From positions 1 through 64,000 of the forward strand of contig URGP01000009.1 in assembly GCA_900547395.1 (NCBI GenBank): 64,000 nucleotides of DNA, read 5' to 3'. Numbering within the stretch: position 1 is the first letter of the stretch; the number at the start of each line of letters is the position of its first letter. A program made the translations under genes and the position numbers. Under the pieces are notes generated by a model. That model made no database searches. It was not told where the DNA came from and saw only the letters and a list, made by a program, of their open reading frames with translations. Shown in pieces: positions 57,893 through 64,000 of the stretch. This DNA is from an uncultured Opitutales bacterium. GTDB taxonomy: Bacteria; Verrucomicrobiota; Verrucomicrobiia; Opitutales; Intestinicryptomonadaceae.

Positions 57893-60242
57893 TTGTTTTT
57901 GAAGATGAACTTTCGCACATTTTTTTCAATTCCAAAAATCTTTCGTCTTCCAAATGCGGACATTCCGCGATATGGTTTATTATGCTGAGCCATTCAAGAT
58001 GCGCCCTTTCGATGTCGCCCTTATGCAAAAATTCGTCTTCAAAATCAGCAAAAGACGCGCCGCCGGCTATTTTTCGCATAATTTCGGAAGCCCCTTCTCC
58101 GTAGCCTGCGGGAATGCCCTTGTGCAGATAGCCGTCGATGTCGCAAATTCCGTATTTGATTCGGCAAATATCAGCAAGGCGCGAACTCGGAGAGCGTATT
58201 TTTGACGACAAACCAAACCTCGCGCCCGCCCTCAAATTTGCAATGTCGTAAAAGATTTCCCCAATGCCGTACGACTTGTCTTCGAGAGCCGCCGCAACCG
58301 CAAGCCCCTCCCCCGAATTGAAAAGCGAAAAAATCCTGCCGCGCATCGTGGGCTTGAAGCGTTCGTCCACAAGCCCGAATTTGAGCCACAACTCCGCAAC
58401 CGTCGAGGCAGTGCCCGCAAAATCTCCGCCGCCCGACAAGGCGTCGAAGTCATAGGCGTTCTTCACCAAGACTTCGCGCATTGGCGGATTGAAAAGATTT
58501 TTCCCCGCACCGTCCTTAAAAGTCTTTGCGGCGCAGTTTCGGACGCTAAGTTTTGCAAACAGCCCGCCATTTTTTATCTCCAAAAACTCGGCAAACGCCC
58601 CCGAAAACAAATCGGGCAAATACTTCAAAAAACGCCTGCGCAATGTTTTCAAAGTCGCGCCGCTTTTGGAAACCGCCGCCCTGTCTTCATTTTTAAGAAT
58701 CGGCTTTAACTTGGAAACAAGCGACTTGTTCAGCCTGAAAATTCCGTCTGATATTTCGCTTGCAATGCGGATTTCCACCCCGTATCCCCCCGACGGCAAT
58801 TCGCAAACCGCACCAGTTTTGAGAAGCGAAACCGCCTTTTTGACATCCAAAAAATTGCGCCACTTTTTGCCGTCGAAAAACAGGGCGTCTTTTAATGCGC
58901 AAGTAGAAGTCGGAGTTCTTCGCTGCCACAAAAAATCCGAATTTTGCATCTCAATGCGAATGCCGTCCAAACTAAGTTTTTGCCTCGACAAATTTCTCTT
59001 CGCGGATTCAAAACCCAAGTCTGTTTTATCTTCCGTAAACAGCCTTTTTGCGAAGTTTTTTGCCGCCAAAACATGGTCTTTGCCCTCGCTTGCCGCAATG
59101 TCCATTATGCGCAAAAACGCGCCCCAATCCAAAAACTTTGCGCGCGACAAAACAATTTCCTTAGCCTCCGAAAAGCGCGGCTTTGAAGGAAGGCATATTG
59201 CGTACCCCGACCTGTCAAGCCCCCTTCGCCCCGCCCTGCCGTACATCTGCAAAAGCTCGTCTGGACGCAGTTTGTAAACCTTGCCAAGAGCCTCGTATTC
59301 CCCGTCGGCGACAATGACGCTTCTCATGGAAAAATTCACCCCCGCACCCAAGCCCGTCGTGGCGACGACAACTTTCAGCCTGCCCGATTTTGCCATGTCT
59401 TCAACCAAATCGCATCTTTGATGCGCGCTAAGACCGCTGTGATGGAAAGCAACGCCCCTCTTCAACAATCCCCCCAGCTTGCGCCCAGCCATCGAAAGCT
59501 TTTGGCGGGGAATTTCCAACATCGGCTCGTTTTTGAACGCTTCGGCTATCTTGGCAGCTATTATTTCCGCCTCAATCCTCTTCGGAGCGAAAATCAAAAG
59601 CGGAGTCATTTCAAGGCTCGATATTTTTCGCGCAAGCCTTCCCCAAAATCCCATTCCCTTAAAAGAAACGCCTTTTAAAATCGCCTCCGAGAAAACTTCT
59701 TCAAGGGGAACGGGACGCTCCCCATGCTCGACCAGCACCGCGCGCCTGCCAAGCCTTTCAAGCCATGCGGCGACTTCCAACCTGTTTGCAACGCTTCCGC
59801 TTAAAAGCAAAAGTTGGACATCTTTGCCCGCCGCTGCAACGGCAACTTCGTAATTGGCCCCGCGCCTGAAATCAGAGATGAGCTGGTATTCGTCTATTAC
59901 GATTAAATCCGCGCACCTGCCTTCCAAAATCCTCGACTTTTGCGTTTCCAAAGTCGCGACAACCAAGGGGGCGGAAGTGTTGAAAGAATAGTCTCCCGTG
60001 GCAATCCCGACATTCCAGCCGAGAGCCCGCCATTCCCTGAATTTGTCGTTTGCAAGCGCGCGAGTCGGTACGGTGTAAACGGCATTTCCCTTGAAATGCC
60101 TCGTGTAAAACAGCTCAAAAACGTAAGTTTTTCCAGCCCCCGTAGGGGCGTGCAAAACGACGTCGCAACCCCTGCAAAGCGCGCCGACCGCTTCCTGCTG
60201 CCACAAGTCCGGTATTTTTACGTTCTGGGAAAATTCTTCCAT
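57843..60242 (-). CDS. Ski2-like DEAD/DEAH-box helicase
   Basis: This 799-residue superfamily 2 helicase has the Q/motif I region (APTGAGKTYVFELF, about residue 33), motif Ia PTRALANDKFREW, motif II DEYQ in place of the common DExH, motif III LSGSVANRLE, motif IV-V (VVATTGLGAGVNFSMR) and motif VI MYGRAGRRGLDRSGYA. The C-terminal 350 residues are helical, as in Ski2/Hel308-type proteins. It likely unwinds RNA or DNA; the substrate is not known. It is the first gene of the long minus-strand run and is divergent from tRNA-Phe. Confidence 0.88.
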   Translation of the reverse strand: MEEFSQNVKIPDLWQQEAVGALCRGCDVVLHAPTGAGKTYVFELFYTRHFKGNAVYTVPTRALANDKFREWRALGWNVGIATGDYSFNTSAPLVVATLETQKSRILEGRCADLIVIDEYQLISDFRRGANYEVAVAAAGKDVQLLLLSGSVANRLEVAAWLERLGRRAVLVEHGERPVPLEEVFSEAILKGVSFKGMGFWGRLARKISSLEMTPLLIFAPKRIEAEIIAAKIAEAFKNEPMLEIPRQKLSMAGRKLGGLLKRGVAFHHSGLSAHQRCDLVEDMAKSGRLKVVVATTGLGAGVNFSMRSVIVADGEYEALGKVYKLRPDELLQMYGRAGRRGLDRSGYAICLPSKPRFSEAKEIVLSRAKFLDWGAFLRIMDIAASEGKDHVLAAKNFAKRLFTEDKTDLGFESAKRNLSRQKLSLDGIRIEMQNSDFLWQRRTPTSTCALKDALFFDGKKWRNFLDVKKAVSLLKTGAVCELPSGGYGVEIRIASEISDGIFRLNKSLVSKLKPILKNEDRAAVSKSGATLKTLRRRFLKYLPDLFSGAFAEFLEIKNGGLFAKLSVRNCAAKTFKDGAGKNLFNPPMREVLVKNAYDFDALSGGGDFAGTASTVAELWLKFGLVDERFKPTMRGRIFSLFNSGEGLAVAAALEDKSYGIGEIFYDIANLRAGARFGLSSKIRSPSSRLADICRIKYGICDIDGYLHKGIPAGYGEGASEIMRKIAGGASFADFEDEFLHKGDIERAHLEWLSIINHIAECPHLEDERFLELKKMCESSSSKTNGKRIGTCIGAQGGAY

Positions 60243-60365
60243 TTATCCGAAAACAGGCAATTAAAACTTGGAGTTTTTCGCAAGAGATTTTTTTCGCGTT
60301 AAATTTTTTTATTTTTTTTGTTGACGAAACCCAAAAAATATAGAGACTAAAAAACTTTCATTTAT

Positions 60366-60441
<76 letters not shown>

Positions 60442-60451
60442 TTTGAAATTT

Positions 60452-60480
60452 AAGCGCACCCCGAAAGGTGCGCTTTTTTT
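60452..60480 (+). terminator. Rho-independent terminator after tRNA-Phe
   Basis: AAGCGCACC pairs with GGTGCGCTT around CCGAAA and is followed by a T tract. It lies 11 bases after the tRNA end. Confidence 0.92.
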
Positions 60481-60584
60481 ATTTCCCTCAACTCCTTCAC
60501 GGCAACCGATTTTGCCGATTTTCGACCGCCATCAAAATAACGCGTTTGCGGTTTTGGACAAGGAAAGCGGAAACTTGCAAAGTC

Positions 60585-60619
60585 TTGACAAAAAAAGCGT
60601 CTTTTATACCTTTTATATA
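60585..60619 (+). promoter_or_regulatory. Candidate promoter of the GH2 gene
   Basis: A consensus TTGACA (60585-60590) is followed by an AT-rich stretch with possible -10 elements: TATACC (60605) at short spacing, TTTATA and TATATA further on. No single -10 fits at ideal spacing. AGAGG lies ten bases before the ATG at 60638. Confidence 0.35.
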
Positions 60620-60637
60620 TACAAAAGAGGAAAACCT

Positions 60638-63600
60638 ATGAAACATGCAAAAAAAATCTTAACCTTAATTGCGGCAATGTCGCTCTTATGTGCAAGCGCA
60701 TTCGGCGGAGTGAAATTCAACCATCCGTTCAATCCGCTCGCAAACAAAGTAAACGAACTCGAAAAGCCAGCAAGGGACGAAATATGCCTTAACGGCTCTT
60801 GGGATTTTATGCCCGTCTTCTCGAACAAGAAAGAGGATTTCAAAGTTCCCGAAGAATTTAAGGCGGATTCGGTAAAAATCAAAATACCGTCTCCGTGGAA
60901 TGTAAACAGGTTTGCCTCCAACAACGTAAAAGGCGGCGATTTCAACGCATTTCCAAGCTATCCCGAAAATTGGAAAAACGCGAAAATCGGCTGGCAGAAA
61001 AGGTCTTTTGAAATACCGCAAAGCTGGTCCGGAAAGCGCGTGATTTTGCGTTTTGACGGCGTAATGGGCAACTGCGAGGTCTATGTAAACGGAGCAAAAG
61101 CCGCGGAAAACTTCGACATGTTTATGCCCTTTGAAGCCGACATCACCGACTTGGTAAAAATCGGCGGAAAAAATGAAATTTTAGTGGGAGTTGCAAAAGC
61201 CGAGCTTTACAACAAGCAGGGCAAATTCGGAAGAATTGAATACATGGGCGGCTCTTTCTGGGGCGAACATGTGTCGGGCATTTGGCAGGACGTTTACCTG
61301 CTCGCAAAGCCCGAAGTTTACATAAGCGACGTATTTGTGCGCCCGAACGTGAAAAACTCAACGCTCGCCTTGGATATTGAAATTAAAAACACGACAAAAG
61401 CTCCCAAGAAAATTTCCGTAGGCGGCAATGTCAGAAAATGGAAAAATTTGGCGGGGACAAGCGTTGAAGAAGCCCCCGTCGAAAAAGGAGCTTACGAAAA
61501 ATCTCCCGCACTGCTCCTCGGCGCAACGCAGGTTGAAGTTCCCGCAAACTCTTCAAAAACCTTAACGATAGAAGTTAAAAACGTATCCCAGCTTGATTTT
61601 TGGACGCCCGAAACTCCAAACCTCTACGGGGCGGTCATATCTGCGGGAAAAGATGTCAAAGTTCAGCGTTTCGGCTGGAGGCAGTTTACAATCGAAGGCA
61701 AGGAACTTTTCCTAAACGGCAAAAAGTATATGTTAAAAGGCGATTCATGGCACTTCATGGGAGTTCCCCAAATGACGCGCCGCTATGCGTGGTCGCTCTT
61801 TAAAATGATGAAGGACGCAAACATAAACGCCGTCAGATTTCACGCACAGCCTTATCCCGAATTTTATATGGACGTCGCAGACGAATTCGGCGTATGCGTG
61901 CTCGACGAATCCGCGATATGGGCAAGCGGGGGTGCTCCAAAATACGACAGCGACCTTTACATGCAAAGGGCAAAAGAACATGTCGAACGCTTTGTAAAGC
62001 GCGACCGCAACCATCCGTCGGTATTCGGATGGAGCGTATGCAACGAAGTCTTGGCGGTTGCAATCCACGTATTTAAATCTCCGGAAGAATTGGTTGACAG
62101 GGTAATTGAGAACATGAACGGCTGGATAGACGTATGCCGCACTCTCGACCCCACCCGCGACTGGATTTCGGGCGATGGCGAAACAAACCGCCCGCAAAAA
62201 ACCAAATTCCCGACTGCAATGGGGCACTATGCCAATATTGACCACATGTCAAAACAGCCTTTGCCTTGGGGCATCGGCGAACAGACCATGGCCTATTATG
62301 GAACTCCGCTTCAAGCGTCAAAATATAACGGCAACCGCGCATACGAATCAATGCTCGGCAGAATGGAAGCCATCGCAATCGAAACTTACCGCGATCTCAC
62401 CGAACAGCGCAACAAGGGTGCGGCTTACGCCTGCGTGTTCAACATTGCATGGTACGGATTAAAGCCCCTGCCATTCGGTCTGAAAGACACATCGAAAGCT
62501 CCGACTTTGGAAGATGGCGTATTCTTCCCCGAATTTAAAGAAGGCGCATACGGCATGCAGCCTGAAAGGCTCGGGCCCTACACCTCTACCTTGAACCCCG
62601 CCTACGACAAGTCCATGCCCCTTTACGAGCCGTGGCCGATGTTCTACGCGGCAAAAGCGGCAAACGCCGATCCGATAGAGCCGTTTGAAATCAAGTATCC
62701 CGAACCCGAAAAGGACGCAGAACCATTAAAACCCGCCGCGGCAGTGGAACTTATTGCAGATGAAAATTCTCCGCTTGCCATACAGCTTAGAGCGGCTGGC
62801 TTGGAAACCAAGAAAGCCAAAAACTACAAAAATTCGCTCATAATCGTTGACGGCCTCAAAAAAATAGAAAACTTCGACGAAGTAAAAAAGGCGGCAAAGA
62901 ACAATGCGCATATTGTGGTTTTGGGCATTTGTGAAGAGAGTGCCGAACAGCTCAATTCAATCCTCGGCAAGAACAAAATCGAGCTTGAAAAGCGCAAGGC
63001 AACCTCGTTTATAAAAAAGGCAAACTCGCCAATGCTTTCGGGCTTGAACCACAAAGACATATATTTCAGCGAGCTTGTAAATAACGACACATCTTTGATG
63101 GAATACGGCTTGGCGGGCGAATTTGCAAAGAACGCAGAACTTATCGCCGAAGCCTGCAACACTGATTGGCAGCAGTGGAACAAGCGCGCCGAATATGCAA
63201 AAACGGGCGCGGTAATCCGCAGTGAGCGCGAAGCAAAAGGTTCGGGCAACGCCATTATGAGCCTGAAAAACAAAAAAGGAGCGGAAATCATAGTTTCCAC
63301 CATCAACTTTGCACCGATTGCAAACGAAAGCTCAGCCCTCATTTCAAAGATGCTCTCAAACCTCGGCGCGACATTCTCGGAATCTAAGGCCGACGAAGTC
63401 AGGGCGTTGGGCGAAGACGGCTCTTTGAACAGGGTTGTGGCAAGCGAAGACGGCAAAGTAAAAACCGCCAAGAACGGCAAGATTGATCTGCCCTCTTCAT
63501 GCAGGGAATTTTCGTTCTGGGTGTATTCTCCGCGCTCGCTCGTCGATTTGCTCGCAGAGCCGAACATGCCCGTTTTGGACATGGTTTCGCAAAACAAGGT

Positions 63601-63802
63601 TGAATTGAAGCTTAACGGCAAAGACATGGCGGAGCGTTCAAAAGACGGCAAGACATTCACGGTTTTGCCTCTCGACAAAGGCTGGAACAAATTTACGCTC
63701 AAAACCGACGGCGCAAGAAATGTAAAAATACATTTTGAATGCAAAAACCAGCCAAAGTTTATGAAGGAACTTCTCTCGTCCATAGAAAACAGACGCAATT
63801 AA
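60638..63802 (+). CDS. Secreted glycoside hydrolase family 2 protein
   Basis: This 1054-residue protein has a signal peptide (MKHAKKILTLIAAMSLLC..., cleavage likely near ASAFG). It follows the GH2 layout. A jelly-roll sugar-binding domain comes first (LNGSWDFMPVF, SPWNVNRFA, LRFDGVMGNCEVYVNG, GIWQDVYLLAKP), then an immunoglobulin-like domain, then the TIM barrel (GWRQFTIEGKELFLNGK, INAVRFHAQPYPEFYMDVADEFG, NHPSVFGWSVCNEV with the acid/base Glu at about 469). GIGEQTMAYYGTP near 547 is a possible nucleophile region. A C-terminal extension from about 710 contains a Rossmann-like region and a beta domain. Substrate is unknown (beta-galactoside, glucuronide or mannoside). The ATG follows AGAGG; the longer frame would run back into the tRNA. 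Confidence 0.88.
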   Translation: MKHAKKILTLIAAMSLLCASAFGGVKFNHPFNPLANKVNELEKPARDEICLNGSWDFMPVFSNKKEDFKVPEEFKADSVKIKIPSPWNVNRFASNNVKGGDFNAFPSYPENWKNAKIGWQKRSFEIPQSWSGKRVILRFDGVMGNCEVYVNGAKAAENFDMFMPFEADITDLVKIGGKNEILVGVAKAELYNKQGKFGRIEYMGGSFWGEHVSGIWQDVYLLAKPEVYISDVFVRPNVKNSTLALDIEIKNTTKAPKKISVGGNVRKWKNLAGTSVEEAPVEKGAYEKSPALLLGATQVEVPANSSKTLTIEVKNVSQLDFWTPETPNLYGAVISAGKDVKVQRFGWRQFTIEGKELFLNGKKYMLKGDSWHFMGVPQMTRRYAWSLFKMMKDANINAVRFHAQPYPEFYMDVADEFGVCVLDESAIWASGGAPKYDSDLYMQRAKEHVERFVKRDRNHPSVFGWSVCNEVLAVAIHVFKSPEELVDRVIENMNGWIDVCRTLDPTRDWISGDGETNRPQKTKFPTAMGHYANIDHMSKQPLPWGIGEQTMAYYGTPLQASKYNGNRAYESMLGRMEAIAIETYRDLTEQRNKGAAYACVFNIAWYGLKPLPFGLKDTSKAPTLEDGVFFPEFKEGAYGMQPERLGPYTSTLNPAYDKSMPLYEPWPMFYAAKAANADPIEPFEIKYPEPEKDAEPLKPAAAVELIADENSPLAIQLRAAGLETKKAKNYKNSLIIVDGLKKIENFDEVKKAAKNNAHIVVLGICEESAEQLNSILGKNKIELEKRKATSFIKKANSPMLSGLNHKDIYFSELVNNDTSLMEYGLAGEFAKNAELIAEACNTDWQQWNKRAEYAKTGAVIRSEREAKGSGNAIMSLKNKKGAEIIVSTINFAPIANESSALISKMLSNLGATFSESKADEVRALGEDGSLNRVVASEDGKVKTAKNGKIDLPSSCREFSFWVYSPRSLVDLLAEPNMPVLDMVSQNKVELKLNGKDMAERSKDGKTFTVLPLDKGWNKFTLKTDGARNVKIHFECKNQPKFMKELLSSIENRRN

Positions 63803-63816
63803 GAAAAGGTACGGCT

Positions 63817-64000
63817 TTGAAAAACGTAAAAATCACAATTCTTAACTCTGTTCAAATAGACTCGCCGTTTTCCTCATTGGAAAGCGGCGCAAAAACGGAA
63901 ATTGAAACGGGCGAAGGATTGTCCGCGCGCTTTTCAAAGCCGCTTGGCGTCAAGTTTATGGGTATGACCGTCGCAACCGTTTCAAGCATTGAAACGGACT
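63817..64000 (+). CDS. Start of a hypothetical protein, cut by the window end
   Basis: An open frame runs from TTG 63817 to the window end with no stop (61 codons). It begins LKNVKITILNSVQID-like and contains ETGEGLSARFSKP and LGVKFMGMTVATVS. AAGGT lies eight bases upstream, 14 bases after the GH2 stop. This suggests an operon with the GH2 enzyme. The visible part is beta-rich with no signal peptide, and I recognise no family. Confidence 0.5.
   Translation, partial: MKNVKITILNSVQIDSPFSSLESGAKTEIETGEGLSARFSKPLGVKFMGMTVATVSSIETD

Overview
The window reads as chromosomal DNA of a Gram-negative, rod-shaped bacterium. I infer a member of the Planctomycetes-Verrucomicrobia-Chlamydiae group, most likely a gut-type Verrucomicrobiota. 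The grounds are a complete mreBCD-PBP2 block, an O-antigen-type export system, a TGS-less threonyl-tRNA synthetase, a bacterial SET-domain methyltransferase, a GH109-like protein and a secreted GH2 enzyme. The DNA is moderately AT-rich by eye. This is an inference from gene content, not a proven identity.

Layout. Positions 1-285 carry a 127-bp tandem repeat closed by an inverted copy, which makes nested hairpins. Next come an unrecognised 585-residue protein, a YidE-type transporter and a DNA alkyl-repair enzyme (283-4429). From about 4.5 to 31.2 kb lies a large surface-polysaccharide locus. It starts with a FkbH/VOC/acyl-carrier-protein/O-antigen-ligase operon (4487-9349). A core follows with LicD, Wzy, glycosyltransferases, WecB, and a dTDP-3-amino-3,6-dideoxyhexose pathway (RmlA, RmlB, FdtA-like, acyltransferase, aminotransferase) leading to Wzx and two more glycosyltransferases (9353-24762). 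The opposing minus-strand operon (24821-31190) encodes CapE-CapF-CapG for UDP-L-FucNAc, a PglC-type initiating phosphoglycosyltransferase, a second aminotransferase and a GH109-like protein.

The rest is largely housekeeping. It holds a DUF475 membrane protein, a secreted triple-domain esterase, glmS, and the mreB-mreC-mreD-mrdA shape operon (minus). A plus-strand run follows: dsbD, lysA, thioesterase, GT39-like membrane protein, a giant AsmA-like protein, panB and a SET protein. A minus-strand run follows that: Ski2-like helicase, trmB, thrS, recJ, lrgA, lrgB and an MFS transporter. The right end has tRNA-Phe, a secreted GH2 enzyme and the start of another gene.

The two most unusual points are in the polysaccharide locus. 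First, a MaoC-type hydratase and a CitE/malyl-CoA-lyase-type enzyme sit inside the dTDP-amino-sugar pathway, directly before its NeuD-like acyltransferase. This suggests a dedicated supply of an uncommon acyl-CoA for N-acylating the sugar. Second, a 300-bp direct repeat, made of an internal piece of a GT2 glycosyltransferase gene, flanks about 11.4 kb that includes wzy, wzx and the whole dTDP-sugar pathway. Recombination between the copies could delete the cassette as a unit.
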